From positions 124,001 to 188,000 of the forward strand of contig NZ_BCRP01000005.1 of NCBI RefSeq assembly GCF_001552655.1: DNA of 64,000 nt. The letters are read 5' to 3'. This document shows positions 16,385-25,223 of this stretch, one piece after another. The position numbers and the translations under genes are program-made. Position 1 is the first letter of the stretch. Each line of letters opens with the position of its first letter. This DNA comes from Alicyclobacillus kakegawensis NBRC 103104. Lineage in GTDB: Bacteria > Bacillota > Bacilli > Alicyclobacillales > Alicyclobacillaceae. Below the pieces are notes generated by a model, which did no database searches, was not told the origin of the DNA, and saw only the letters and a program-made list of their open reading frames with translations.

Positions 16385-17199
16385 TCCGCCACCCCCTCGG
16401 CCAGCGGCCGCAGGCGGTAGCCCACGCCGCGTACCGTCTCCAACACCCGGGGCGCCCCAGCGGCGGCCAGCTTGACCCGAATGCGCGCGATGTTGACGGT
16501 CAGCGTGTTGTCCTCGACAAAATCCGCCTCATCCCACACCGCCTCCAACAGTTCCTCCCGCGTGACAATATCGCCCTGGCGTTGCAACAGTAAGCGTAAA
16601 ATCTCCCGTTCTGTGTTGGACAAGGTCACCCGCTCGCCGCCGAGGGCCAAGACGGACCTGCGCACGTCGAGGACGAAGCCGCCCCATACCAGCGCCGCTT
16701 GGGTCTCGGCCGCCTGTGCGTAGTCGCCATAGGCGCGGCGCAGCAACGCCTTGACCTTCGCCGTCAATACATCTGGGTGAAACGGCTTGGTCAGGTAGTC
16801 GTCCGCCCCCTGCTCCAACGCCAGCACCTTGTCCATGTCGCCCGTGCGCGCCGACAAGAACAGAATCGGCACACGCGAGAAGCGGCGCAGTTCTCGGCAC
16901 CAGTGAAAGCCGTCGTAACGCGGCAGGTTTACGTCGAGTATGACCAGGTGGGGCTGAAACGCGGCGGCCTCACCGGCGACCCGGTTGAAATCGGCCGCCT
17001 GCCGTACACAGTATCCGTACCCAGCGAGCCGACGCATGATAAGCGCTGCCAACTTGTCGTCGTCCTCGACGAGGAAGATGCGAGCCCCAGCCGACGGGGA
17101 AGCCCGCTCTTCCCCCGGCAGGGGCTGTGCCCTCTCCCCCCGTGCGGGTGCGGACTCGACATGATGGCCCTGCGGGAGACCGTCCTCTTGCCTGGTCAC
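16381..17199 (-). CDS. OmpR-family response regulator (BceR-like)
   Basis: About 272 residues. After a non-conserved, charged N-terminal stretch of some 40 residues comes the receiver IFLVEDDDKLAALI with phospho-Asp in LVILDVNLPRYDGF and the switch Lys in DDYLTKPF. A winged-helix output domain follows, ending VLETVRGVGYRLRPL. GTG at 17199 is chosen because GGGAGGG is 6 nt upstream; ATG at 17205 abuts the site. First gene of the regulator-kinase pair. It should activate the ABC genes. The N-terminal extension is unusual and the true start may lie further in. Confidence 0.87.
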   Translation of the reverse strand: MTRQEDGLPQGHHVESAPARGERAQPLPGEERASPSAGARIFLVEDDDKLAALIMRRLAGYGYCVRQAADFNRVAGEAAAFQPHLVILDVNLPRYDGFHWCRELRRFSRVPILFLSARTGDMDKVLALEQGADDYLTKPFHPDVLTAKVKALLRRAYGDYAQAAETQAALVWGGFVLDVRRSVLALGGERVTLSNTEREILRLLLQRQGDIVTREELLEAVWDEADFVEDNTLTVNIARIRVKLAAAGAPRVLETVRGVGYRLRPLAEGVAE

Positions 17200-17339
17200 G
17201 CGCATCCCTCCCGGAAAGCCGCTTCATCCATGGCCTGATGGAAATGGCTTGGCCGACTCCTAGGCCGCATGATCCTCATTATACGGGAACTCGGGGGATT
17301 GGCAGAGTGTGAACCCGAGATGCAGAGGCGAGGCATGAA

Positions 17340-17374
17340 GACCCGGTCCGGCGGTGTCTGTGCCGTGCCGGGTC
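17340..17374 (-). terminator. Weak hairpin after the ComA operon
   Basis: Arms GACCCGG and CCGGGTC around a 21-nt loop, just beyond the stop of the VOC gene. Stem short and T run absent, so only a possible terminator. Confidence 0.35.
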
Positions 17375-17390
17375 AGACTGCGGGCTGCCG

Positions 17391-17789
17391 TCAATACATC
17401 ATCCGCTCGTCGAGGTAATATTTGAATTCCAGGAGGTTGTTGGAGGGATCCTTCAGAAAGAACGTCTCATGCTCCTCGACGAGGCCCTCAAAGCGCTTCG
17501 AGGGCGGCTGGAAGAAAGGCAAGTCACGCATCTTGGCCAGCCTCAACAGGTTGTCAAACTCCCGCTTGTCCGAAAACGTAACGCCAAAATGGCGCGGATA
17601 CATCTTCGGATCACGCTCCCACGCGTCGGACAGGTGGCAGACCACCTGGTCGCCGAAAAAGTCCAAGGTGATGCGGTCGTGATAACGGCGGGCCAGCTTG
17701 CACCCGAGCCCCTTCACGTAAAACTCGTACGCTTCGTCCAAGTCGCGGCAGGGTATGGCGAGGTGAAACACGTTATTCGGGTTGCGCAC
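17391..17789 (-). CDS. VOC-superfamily (glyoxalase/dioxygenase-fold) protein
   Basis: About 132 residues with the paired beta-alpha-beta-beta-beta units of the vicinal oxygen chelate fold. VFHLAIPCRDLDEAYEFY gives the first metal-site His, RHFGVTF the second, and FFLKDPSNNLLEFKYY the C-terminal Glu, the arrangement seen in type I dioxygenase/fosfomycin-type members. The GTG at 17789 follows AAAGGAGG by 8 nt. It is last in the operon behind the ComA-like synthase. Reaction unknown; isomerase, lyase or dioxygenase are all possible. Confidence 0.82.
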   Translation of the reverse strand: MRNPNNVFHLAIPCRDLDEAYEFYVKGLGCKLARRYHDRITLDFFGDQVVCHLSDAWERDPKMYPRHFGVTFSDKREFDNLLRLAKMRDLPFFQPPSKRFEGLVEEHETFFLKDPSNNLLEFKYYLDERMMY

Positions 17790-17894
17790 GGGCAACGCCT
17801 CCTTTGTCGATGACTGTCCGAATTTCCCGGGCAAAACCCACTTGGGCGCGAACCGCCCGTCGACGGGAACGCCCCGACCACCACGCGGCCCCGT

Positions 17895-18659
17895 TCAGGA
17901 GAACTGCAGCAACGTGTCCGAACGCAGGCCCAGGCGCAAGGTCTCCAGCGCCACCGCGTCGTCAAAAGCGACGTTGCCCAGGTTGACGTTGGTGCCAAAG
18001 AGACGGATGAAATAGGTCTGCAAGGTCTTGTTCGGGGCTTCAAAGACCACCTGGTCCAAATCGATGCCCGAATCGGCAATCTCCTCAATCAGGCCGTAGC
18101 GGACCTCGCCGTTGCTGCGGCAGATGCCACTGGTGCCACTCTCCCTCGCCTCGGTGATGACCTTAAAAGCGCCCGCCGCCAGGTCCTCCTGAATGTACTC
18201 AATCCAGCGGGCCGGGGAGAGGCGGATGGACTTTTCGCCATCCTTGAAGCCCACCTCGCTGAATACCGTGAACTCGCTGGCAAACTCGCGGATGTACTGG
18301 GCCTTCTCCGCATTCGACAGGTCGATGGTCCCGTTGGAGATCTCGACGTAGCGCCCACCGTGCTGACGGAGGTACCGACGGTATTCGGCCAATTTGCCTT
18401 GGTGGACGTACTTCTCAAACAAGGTGCCGCCAAAAAACCAGCCGATGCCGTGTTCCTCCAAACATCGGATCTTGTCCGTCAGGTGCTTGGTGATGACGGA
18501 GGTGCCCCAACCGAACTTGACGAAGTCGATGAACCCGTCAAAACTCTCGACAACATCCTGAAAGTGGTGCAGGGGAACCCCGTTGTCAATCAACAGGGTG
18601 AGGCCGCGGGAGCGGGGCTTGCTGGCCCGCTCCGGCAGCGTCAATTCAGCCGTGTTCAC
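17895..18659 (-). CDS. Phosphosulfolactate synthase (ComA family)
   Basis: 254 residues forming a TIM-barrel of the ComA family, which adds sulfite to phosphoenolpyruvate to give (R)-phosphosulfolactate. Typical segments are GLTLLIDNGVPLHHFQDVV, DFVKFGWGTS, EISNGTIDL, FSEVGFKDGEKS and ITEARESGTSGI, with the basic and acidic pocket residues retained. In Bacillus a homologue (YitD) serves spore sulfolactate; in methanogens the pathway leads to coenzyme M. The GTG overlaps the ligase stop by 4 nt, so it is translationally coupled to it. No phosphatase (ComB) gene is adjacent. Confidence 0.88.
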   Translation of the reverse strand: MNTAELTLPERASKPRSRGLTLLIDNGVPLHHFQDVVESFDGFIDFVKFGWGTSVITKHLTDKIRCLEEHGIGWFFGGTLFEKYVHQGKLAEYRRYLRQHGGRYVEISNGTIDLSNAEKAQYIREFASEFTVFSEVGFKDGEKSIRLSPARWIEYIQEDLAAGAFKVITEARESGTSGICRSNGEVRYGLIEEIADSGIDLDQVVFEAPNKTLQTYFIRLFGTNVNLGNVAFDDAVALETLRLGLRSDTLLQFS

Positions 18660-20296
18660 GGCACCGACCTCCTCTCAGAATCCGCCGGAACCCGCTCCCC
18701 CTCGAGCAACTCTTGCTTCAGCCGCGTCCGCTGTACCTTGCCGGTCGGCCCGACCGGGATGTCCTCGACAAACAGTACCTCGGCCGGCCACTTGTAACGT
18801 GACAGCGACGATTGACACAGCTGTAGAATCTCGCTTGCAACCCCGTCTCGTTCCGCCGGCGGCGCGTCGCTCACAACGCAGGCGATCACCCGCTCCCCAT
18901 ACAGGGGATCCGGCAGGCCAATGACGCCCACCTGACGCACCCGCGGATGCTCGCGGATGACATCCTCGACCTCGTACGGGCTGATCTTCTCGCCGGCGCG
19001 GTTGATCATCTCTTTCTTGCGGCCTGTGAGAAACACATAGCCGTCCTCGTCCTGGTACCCCAGGTCACCGGTGTGGAACCAACCACCAGCAAAATCCTTT
19101 GGACTGTCCAAGCCTTCATACGCCTCAATCACGCTGGCACCGCGGATGACAATTTCACCCGCCTGCCCGCGCGGCAGCGGCTGGTTGTTGTCATCCACCA
19201 CCATCAGCTCCACTCCCACCGGCAGCCCCACCGATCCCAACCGACGCTCCCCCGGGGGCAGCGGATTGACGCAGATTTGGCTGGCCGCCTCCGTCATGCC
19301 GTACGACTGGATGATGGGAATGCCAAAGCGGCGCTCAAACCGCATCGCGTCGAGCACAGGCAGCGGAGCGGAAGCGGACCTTACAAAGCGCAGGTGGGGT
19401 GGGATGCGCTCTGGACGCGGCTTCTTCAGCAGGATAGCGATGATGGTCGGCACCGCTGACACCCACGTCACCCCGTACTCCTCCACCTGCGGCCAGAACG
19501 AGGACGCACTGAATTTGGGCGCCAATACGATGCGCCCGCCCGAGAGCAGCGTCGCCAAAAACGCGATCACCTGCGCATTGATGTGAAACAGCGGCAGGAA
19601 ACAGTAGGTCACATCCCGCTCCGTCAACTGGTGCGAGACGATGACGTTGTCGGCGGTCGCCAACAGATGCCGGTGGCGCAGGCCGACCGCCTTCGGCACG
19701 CCGGTCGTGCCGGAAGTGTAAAGGAGAACGCCCTGCGCCTCATCGGAGATGTCGGCCAGATCCGGCAGTATTCCGGCAGTCCCCGGCATGGCCTCGCCCT
19801 GGCTGGACGCGCTGGCTGCCTCCCTCTGTGCGAGGGCGTCTGCTACCTCGGACCAGCCCCCATCCCGCCCCCGCAGGAGGTATCGTGCAGGCTGGGGCTG
19901 AGCCACGTCGTCGACCAGCCACACGCGCGTCAAGCTCTCCGGGATAGACGCGCTCGCCTGCAGTGCCTGCCACTGCTCCGGTCGCAACACCGCAGCCGCC
20001 GCTTGGCAGCGGTTGAGAAACACGAGCAATTCGGCCGCCGGCATGTCCGGGTTGCAGGGAGCAGCCACCGCGCCCATGCGGATAAGCGCCAGCCAGGCAA
20101 TGGCAAAGGCGGCCGAGTTGGGCACCCCCAAAATCACCCGCTGGCCCGGCTGGACGCCGGCTTTGCTCATACGCGCAGCCAGCGTCTCGGCCTCGGCCAA
20201 GAGCTCGCGCCGCCTGTACCAGCGCCCGGCGAAGCACAGACATGGTGCATCGCCGTCAAACGGTGCCGCGAACAGGCGTTCCATCAATTGGGACAT
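18656..20296 (-). CDS. AMP-forming acyl-CoA synthetase / acid-thiol ligase
   Basis: 546 residues of the ANL superfamily. The P-loop is VLLYTSGTTGVPKAV, the adenylate-binding motif QSYGMTEAA, the hinge aspartate region WFHTGDLGYQDEDGYVFLTGR, and the C-terminal catalytic lysine lies in PVGPTGKVQRTRLK. It activates a carboxylic acid as acyl-AMP and then passes it to a thiol, probably CoA. ATG 20296 follows GGAGT; an open extension of over 140 codons upstream is antisense noise. It lies between a membrane acyltransferase and ComA, which makes an acylated product plausible. Confidence 0.9.
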   Translation of the reverse strand: MSQLMERLFAAPFDGDAPCLCFAGRWYRRRELLAEAETLAARMSKAGVQPGQRVILGVPNSAAFAIAWLALIRMGAVAAPCNPDMPAAELLVFLNRCQAAAAVLRPEQWQALQASASIPESLTRVWLVDDVAQPQPARYLLRGRDGGWSEVADALAQREAASASSQGEAMPGTAGILPDLADISDEAQGVLLYTSGTTGVPKAVGLRHRHLLATADNVIVSHQLTERDVTYCFLPLFHINAQVIAFLATLLSGGRIVLAPKFSASSFWPQVEEYGVTWVSAVPTIIAILLKKPRPERIPPHLRFVRSASAPLPVLDAMRFERRFGIPIIQSYGMTEAASQICVNPLPPGERRLGSVGLPVGVELMVVDDNNQPLPRGQAGEIVIRGASVIEAYEGLDSPKDFAGGWFHTGDLGYQDEDGYVFLTGRKKEMINRAGEKISPYEVEDVIREHPRVRQVGVIGLPDPLYGERVIACVVSDAPPAERDGVASEILQLCQSSLSRYKWPAEVLFVEDIPVGPTGKVQRTRLKQELLEGERVPADSERRSVP

Positions 20297-20391
20297 CACG
20301 AAGAACTCCTTTCCTGTCTCAATCCAGTACCTCTCCAGGCCAAGACGGTGTACAGCCGCGGCGAAGGCTTGACGCCTTCCCCCGCGCCGCC

Positions 20392-21570
20392 TCAGGCGCT
20401 GGTCGATGCCGCGTTGGGCTGCGGCTTGTGGACAGGCCACTGCACCTTGCGACCGATGCAATAGGCCACATAGGGCACCTTGCCAATCAGATATGCCGCC
20501 AGCATGCCCGAGAAGTAGACAAACAGAATCGCAAACGGGAGCGATCCGTACGTCACCCAGCTCGGTGTCTTCAGGTATGGCACAACGTGCCACAGAAGGG
20601 CGAGCGGGAACGGTTGGAACAAGAAGATCCCGAACGACGTCGACGAGGCGAGCATGACAAACCGGCTGAACGGCTGCCACCCGGGCCGGGTGCGCCGCTT
20701 CGCCCACGCCATGCCCAACTGCCACATGTTGGCCGTGACCACCAGGGCGTATGGAATCATGAGCGGCGTCTCGGCCAACTCGGCGTGAGAGTCCGAATAC
20801 CCGAGCACAAACCGTTCAAAGAAATACTGCGCCCACATGGCGAGCACCCCGATGACAAGCAGCCAACGCAACAGCGCCACGTGCGACTCCACGTACTCCT
20901 TGATGCGATCGTAATGGCAGGCCAGAATGCCGCCGGCCACAAACCAAAACTGGTAGGTCAGCACAAACGTCCCGTAGCGATCGGCGATGCGCGCCAACAG
21001 ATACGGCCATTGATGCTGATAGTCGATGTGAATCAGCACGTAATGGTAAAACCCCATCAACGCCAGTTGGAAGATGAAGCTGCCGACAAGGATGTGCGCG
21101 TGCCAGCGCTCCAGCCAGCGTAGTCCATAAAGCAGGATGGGAAAGACAATGTACAATTGAATGGACACCAGGACATAGTACACATAGCCCTGATCTCCCA
21201 CCTCCAAGGAATGGCCCAGCTTGGCGAGAAATGAACCGAACGTCCCCCCGTAGTCGCGCCCGTACAGGATGTAGGCGATGTTCCACACCACGTACGGCAC
21301 GGCAATCAGAGTCAGCCGCTTCCACCAGAACTTGAGGGTATGAAAGGGCCGCCGGTAATAGGTGACGAACAGCACGAGGCCGGTGATAAACATGAACGAT
21401 TCACGCGTGAAGTGCATCGACGAGTGAACCGCGGCTACCGACAGAAAGGCGATGGTCCCGTCCCGCAGTCTTGACGCGTAAACCGTGACCGTGTGTACCG
21501 ACAGGACGCCGAGCATGATAAACGCGCGCATTAGGTCGATTTCATAAAGGTGAACTTTTTTCTGGGCCAA
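20392..21570 (-). CDS. Acyltransferase-3 family membrane O-acyltransferase
   Basis: 392 residues with about ten hydrophobic helices. The start IDLMRAFIMLGVLSVHTV contains the family's catalytic-type His and an RxF motif, followed by FMFITGLVLFVTYYRRPF. These OafA/YrhL-like proteins move acyl groups onto hydroxyls of sugars, lipids or peptides at the membrane. A TTG start at 21570 is supported by AGGAGGT 7 nt upstream. It is 29 nt after the MFS gene and 95 nt before the acyl-CoA ligase, so it is probably co-transcribed with both. Confidence 0.87.
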   Translation of the reverse strand: MAQKKVHLYEIDLMRAFIMLGVLSVHTVTVYASRLRDGTIAFLSVAAVHSSMHFTRESFMFITGLVLFVTYYRRPFHTLKFWWKRLTLIAVPYVVWNIAYILYGRDYGGTFGSFLAKLGHSLEVGDQGYVYYVLVSIQLYIVFPILLYGLRWLERWHAHILVGSFIFQLALMGFYHYVLIHIDYQHQWPYLLARIADRYGTFVLTYQFWFVAGGILACHYDRIKEYVESHVALLRWLLVIGVLAMWAQYFFERFVLGYSDSHAELAETPLMIPYALVVTANMWQLGMAWAKRRTRPGWQPFSRFVMLASSTSFGIFLFQPFPLALLWHVVPYLKTPSWVTYGSLPFAILFVYFSGMLAAYLIGKVPYVAYCIGRKVQWPVHKPQPNAASTSA

Positions 21571-21599
21571 CTGTGCGACCTCCTTGCACGCTCAGCCAA

Positions 21600-23048
21600 C
21601 TAGTGCGCCAACCGGGCCTCCAGCTGCTCCAGCGTGAGCGCCTTGGTCTCCGGTGCCAACACCAGTTCAATCACTACGGCGCACAACGCCACCGCGGCCA
21701 CAATGTAAAACCCGACCGCCATGCCGGCCGACTGGAGGATGACCGGCATCGCGTAGGAGCCCACCACGCCGCCGAAGAACCGTCCCAGCGTCTCGACCGT
21801 AGCAGCGCCGGTGGTCCGCAGGTGCGTCGGATACTGCTCCGCGTACGACATCTTCAGCGCCGGGAACGCGCCCGTCCCAAACAGGGACATCACGCAGGCG
21901 AATGTGACCATCCCGACGGCGGAGCGGGCCAGCCCAAAGAACAACGAGGCCACCCCGGCCACGCCCATGAACAGGACATAGACCCACTTGCGGCCCAGCC
22001 ACTCGGCCATCCAGCCGTTGAGGAGCTTGCCCGGGATGGCGGCGGCCGTGATGATGGCCGTAAACTCGAGCGAATGCGCGAACGACAACCCCTGCGAGAC
22101 GAATAAAGTGGGCATATAGGTCATCACGATGTAAAACATATAGAAGGTGCCGATGGCCGAGGCCGCCCGCGCCACGGTGCGGCGCACATACGGCGGTCGC
22201 CAGGGCGCCAGGATTCCGGCGCTCAAGCGGCCACCCGGCCCCGGATTCGCACCCGAGCCTTGAGCCGATATGGCTTCTGCCTCGGCGTCTTCGCCCACCC
22301 CGGCAGCTACGGGAGCGGGCAGCGGCTGCCCGGTCAGACGCTCAACCCGCTGCTCAATAGAGCGCATCAGCGCTTCCGCCTCCTGCAGCCGTCCTTTGCG
22401 CTCCAGCCACCGCGGGGATTCCGGGAGCATCCGGTGAATGACGTAGGCGTACAGCATCGGCAGGGCGGACACCGCAAAGAAAACCCGCCAGGACATCGCC
22501 AAGTCAAACCGCGGCAAAATGACCAGTCCCAACAGGGGCGCGATAAAGTACCCTACAGACAGGCAGGCATCCAACAGACCGTTGAACCAAGCCCGCCGCG
22601 TGCTCGGGACAAACTCGCTGACTATCGCATACGGCAGCGGGAAGACCGCACCCATGCCGAAGCCGGACAAGAAGCGAAACAACAAAAGCACCCCGTAGTT
22701 GGGGCTAAATGCGCAGAGCAAGGTGAACAGGCTGTACTCCAAAATCCCCCATACCAACATCTGTTTCCGGCCGAACTTGTCCGCCAGAAACCCGGCGGGT
22801 ATCAGGCCCAACACGATGCCGAAGGTGGAGGCCGCCGTGAGCACGCCCACCTGGCCCGCCGACAGGTGCATCACTTGTTTGAGCGGATCGAGCGCGACCC
22901 CAAGCGATCCGATACTGAGCGACTCAATGAACCACGCAAGGCCCGAGAGCAGCACCACCATCCCGGTGAACCGGGTCATCGGCAGCCGCTCCATGCGTTC
23001 CGGGATACCGGCCCGCGACGACGGACCAAGCCTAGCTGACGATGTCAT
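21600..23048 (-). CDS. MFS transporter, sugar/aromatic-acid-like
   Basis: 482 residues, twelve helices. Between helices 2 and 3 is GFLADKFGRKQMLVWG, the MFS A-motif. The helix 6-7 loop is unusually long (about 75 residues, Pro/Ala/Gly-rich) after PESPRWLERKGR, the sugar-porter style signature. WMAEWLGRKWVY repeats the motif in the second half. First gene of the leftward operon. ATG 23048 lies behind AGGAGGG. Its position suggests uptake of the operon's substrate or release of its product. Confidence 0.9.
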   Translation of the reverse strand: MTSSARLGPSSRAGIPERMERLPMTRFTGMVVLLSGLAWFIESLSIGSLGVALDPLKQVMHLSAGQVGVLTAASTFGIVLGLIPAGFLADKFGRKQMLVWGILEYSLFTLLCAFSPNYGVLLLFRFLSGFGMGAVFPLPYAIVSEFVPSTRRAWFNGLLDACLSVGYFIAPLLGLVILPRFDLAMSWRVFFAVSALPMLYAYVIHRMLPESPRWLERKGRLQEAEALMRSIEQRVERLTGQPLPAPVAAGVGEDAEAEAISAQGSGANPGPGGRLSAGILAPWRPPYVRRTVARAASAIGTFYMFYIVMTYMPTLFVSQGLSFAHSLEFTAIITAAAIPGKLLNGWMAEWLGRKWVYVLFMGVAGVASLFFGLARSAVGMVTFACVMSLFGTGAFPALKMSYAEQYPTHLRTTGAATVETLGRFFGGVVGSYAMPVILQSAGMAVGFYIVAAVALCAVVIELVLAPETKALTLEQLEARLAH

Positions 23049-23147
23049 AAAAAGGGACCCTCCTAGAGGCAGATTCACGCCGCGTTAGCCCAGAAGACCG
23101 TCCAGCGCGCCGTGTAGGCGCCGTTCTCCATTCCCAATGGCAGAAAC

Positions 23148-23188
23148 ACACATAAGCATGGGAACGCCCCCACGCATGGGTTATGTGT
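23148..23188 (-). promoter_or_regulatory. Nested repeat array upstream of the ComA operon
   Basis: Plus-strand order: ACACATAA (23148-23155), GCATGGG (23156-23162), 11 nt, GCATGGG (23174-23180), TTATGTGT (23181-23188). The outer elements form a perfect inverted repeat and the inner ones are direct repeats 18 nt apart. It is 100 nt before the MFS start, in the right place for an operator. Confidence 0.5.
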
Positions 23189-23306
23189 TTTTAAGTCTAG
23201 CAACGCCACCCGCAGGAGTGTTGGAAGGAGTATGGACAGTTGTGGAGTCGGTGTGGAGATTTTGTGGAGAACGTCATAGTTCATAGGAGAAGCAAGGCAA
23301 AGAACA

Positions 23307-23331
23307 GGCGGCCGCGCGGATCGGCCGCCTA
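23307..23331 (-). terminator. Hairpin terminator after the epimerase gene
   Basis: Perfect 9-nt arms AGGCGGCCG and CGGCCGCCT with a 7-nt loop. On the minus strand it is followed by GTTCTTTGCCTTG, moderately T-rich. It lies 41 nt beyond the epimerase stop. Confidence 0.55.
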
Positions 23332-23371
23332 TGGGACAGCACCTGTTGTCGCAAGGAACGCCAGGGAAGCT

Positions 23372-24223
23372 TTAGACGTTCACGTAGTCGCGCCAGCGAT
23401 GCACAGGCTGCCAGCCGAGCACCTGTTTGGCGCGGCGATTGTCCAACAGCGTCTCATACCCCTCCAGGGGTGCGCGAAAGTCCCGCACGTCCGGATAACT
23501 GACCGCCATCAGTTCACGGCTGGGGATGTCCATGCTGGTGTCATCCGCGGCGATGTTCAAACGCATGCTGCCGAGCCCATCCGCCTCCACTGCCAACCGG
23601 TAGGCCACCGCCGCGTCGCGCGTGTCGATGTAACTCCAGAGGATGCGTTCGCGCTCACGCGGGTTGTGGATGAACGAAGGAAAATTCTCGTACATATCCG
23701 GGGCAATCACGTTGCCGAGGCGGAACGACACAACCTGCATCCCCGACCGGCGGTGGAACATGTCGGCCGTCGCCTCGTTGACCACCTTCGACAAGCCGTA
23801 GCTGTCCTGGGGCAGCTGTGGGTGGTCTTCGTCCACCGGCACGTATTGCGGCGAGAACGGATGCAGGGCAAAGACCAGCCCGTAGGACGATTCGCTCGAG
23901 GTGATAACGGCCTTGCTCATGCCCAGCAACGACGCAGCCGCCAGCACGTTGTACGTGGAGAGGACGTTGTTGCGGAACGTGAACTCATTGGGCCTCAGGC
24001 CAGCGGCAGGGATGGCCGCCAGGTGAACGAGCGCGTCCGCCCCCTCCAGCACGTCGACCGCGTCCCCCAGCTGCGCGAGGTCCGCAATCACGGTGGGACA
24101 GAGCGGTTCCTGCGGGTGCCGGGTGTCGATGTTGACCACCTCGTACCCATGCTCGAGAAATTCGCGGATGACCCACGGCCCCAGGCGGCCGCTGCCTCCC
24201 GTCACAACCACTCGTTTTGCCAT
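23372..24223 (-). CDS. NAD-dependent epimerase/dehydratase (extended SDR)
   Basis: 283 residues. The nucleotide-binding loop is VVVTGGSGRLGPWVI, then ALVHLAAIPA. The catalytic Tyr-x3-Lys is in DSYGLSKVV preceded by ITSSESSYG, a standard extended SDR order. Substrates are usually nucleotide sugars or sugar acids. ATG 24223 is used because GGGGAG lies just upstream; 15 open codons before it lack a site. The gene is monocistronic with its own terminator. The SSESSYG segment resembles uronate dehydrogenase-type members, but this is not decisive. Confidence 0.87.
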   Translation of the reverse strand: MAKRVVVTGGSGRLGPWVIREFLEHGYEVVNIDTRHPQEPLCPTVIADLAQLGDAVDVLEGADALVHLAAIPAAGLRPNEFTFRNNVLSTYNVLAAASLLGMSKAVITSSESSYGLVFALHPFSPQYVPVDEDHPQLPQDSYGLSKVVNEATADMFHRRSGMQVVSFRLGNVIAPDMYENFPSFIHNPRERERILWSYIDTRDAAVAYRLAVEADGLGSMRLNIAADDTSMDIPSRELMAVSYPDVRDFRAPLEGYETLLDNRRAKQVLGWQPVHRWRDYVNV

Positions 24224-24398
24224 GACCCCACTCCCCGTGAACGAATTGGTGATGTGTTGCGACAACAACCAATTCTAGCAAAAGTGCTGCCATGTCCTCT
24301 AGTGGACGTGCCGTACTTTGCCACATTCTGCCGCACGCGGAGCGCGCTGCCACGGGACGAAGAAAGACCCGGCGGGGCGGCCAGGTCTGCGCTGCACA

Positions 24399-25223
24399 TC
24401 AACCTCCCGGGGCCGCAGGCGCCGTGCTGCCAAAGGCGATTGTGAATGCGTCGCCGCTTTTCGCCGGGGCCGACGGCACAGCGACGGTCTGGCGGCCCTG
24501 AACCATCGCGCCGGCATCCGCCGGCTGCAACCGCACAGCCAACCCATTGAGACTGCAGCCGGTGAACACCACCTCGCCAAAGTCAGCCAGGCGCGCCAAC
24601 CGCTCGTCCACTTCCGGCGCCTCCTCAATCCATTCCGCCGAGGTGAGCGGCCCATCGTAATTCAAATTGGGTCGCGCAAAGACCCATCCCTGGGTGCGAT
24701 TCCAGAGCGAAAGCCGCCAACGCCTATCCTCCTGCCGCGTGATGGCGGCCGTCACCTGGTCGCCCGGCCGTACAGGATAGGCCTGCGGCGGGATCACCGT
24801 CTCCGGGCTCGGCAAGATTTCCCACCAGGCGTAGTACTGCGGCTGACCGGCTATCACGTTTTGCGCGGTGCCAATCTGAATCAACTGCGTGTCGCTGAAT
24901 CCATCTATGCCTATCCATGTGGCCGAATACGCATCCCTTTGCGATCCGTTGCCGCTCAGCAGGCGGCTTAGCCACACCAGCAGGCGCTTCCACCAGCCCC
25001 CGTGAGCCGCGGCCTGGTCCCCGCCGACTGTGGGCGTCACCTCCGGCACCCGCCAGTTCCCAGTTATCGCCTGGAAGGCGCCGGAATCCCCAGCCACCGC
25101 ATAGCCGGACCAGTTTTGCGACGTCCACCCATACTCGGCGCTGGTCACCGCATGGGTCACCTTGTCCACTGGCCGGCGCGCACCCTGCCCACGCGCCGTG
25201 GCTTGAACTCTCCCCCGCGTCAT
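24399..25223 (-). CDS. G1-family glutamic peptidase (eqolisin)
   Basis: 274 residues. NWSGYAV and TGNWRVPEV mark the first sheet. Catalytic Gln116 lies in LIQIGT after ATWIGIDGF, followed by YYAWWEILP, and catalytic Glu197 is in SAEWIEE. This dyad defines acid-active glutamic peptidases, and a bacterial enzyme of this family has been characterised from Alicyclobacillus. ATG 25223 follows AAGGAGGAG. There is no clear signal peptide: the N-terminus is basic and polar. A 30-residue insert (about 68-98) containing a Trp/Leu-rich amphipathic stretch is odd for the family. Confidence 0.85.
   Translation of the reverse strand: MTRGRVQATARGQGARRPVDKVTHAVTSAEYGWTSQNWSGYAVAGDSGAFQAITGNWRVPEVTPTVGGDQAAAHGGWWKRLLVWLSRLLSGNGSQRDAYSATWIGIDGFSDTQLIQIGTAQNVIAGQPQYYAWWEILPSPETVIPPQAYPVRPGDQVTAAITRQEDRRWRLSLWNRTQGWVFARPNLNYDGPLTSAEWIEEAPEVDERLARLADFGEVVFTGCSLNGLAVRLQPADAGAMVQGRQTVAVPSAPAKSGDAFTIAFGSTAPAAPGG

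Larger units (their letters stand above)
23049..23371. other. Intergenic region, 323 nt
   Basis: Contains the nested repeats at 23148-23188 and the hairpin at 23307-23331 that probably ends the epimerase transcript. No additional gene is seen. The stretch 23200-23290 is relatively A/G-rich and featureless. Confidence 0.5.

Noticed and set aside
20297-20725. A 143-codon N-terminal extension of the acyl-CoA ligase
   Set aside because: It overlaps the end of the acyltransferase gene, carries no family similarity, and a good ribosome site with ATG 20296 gives a normal-length enzyme.
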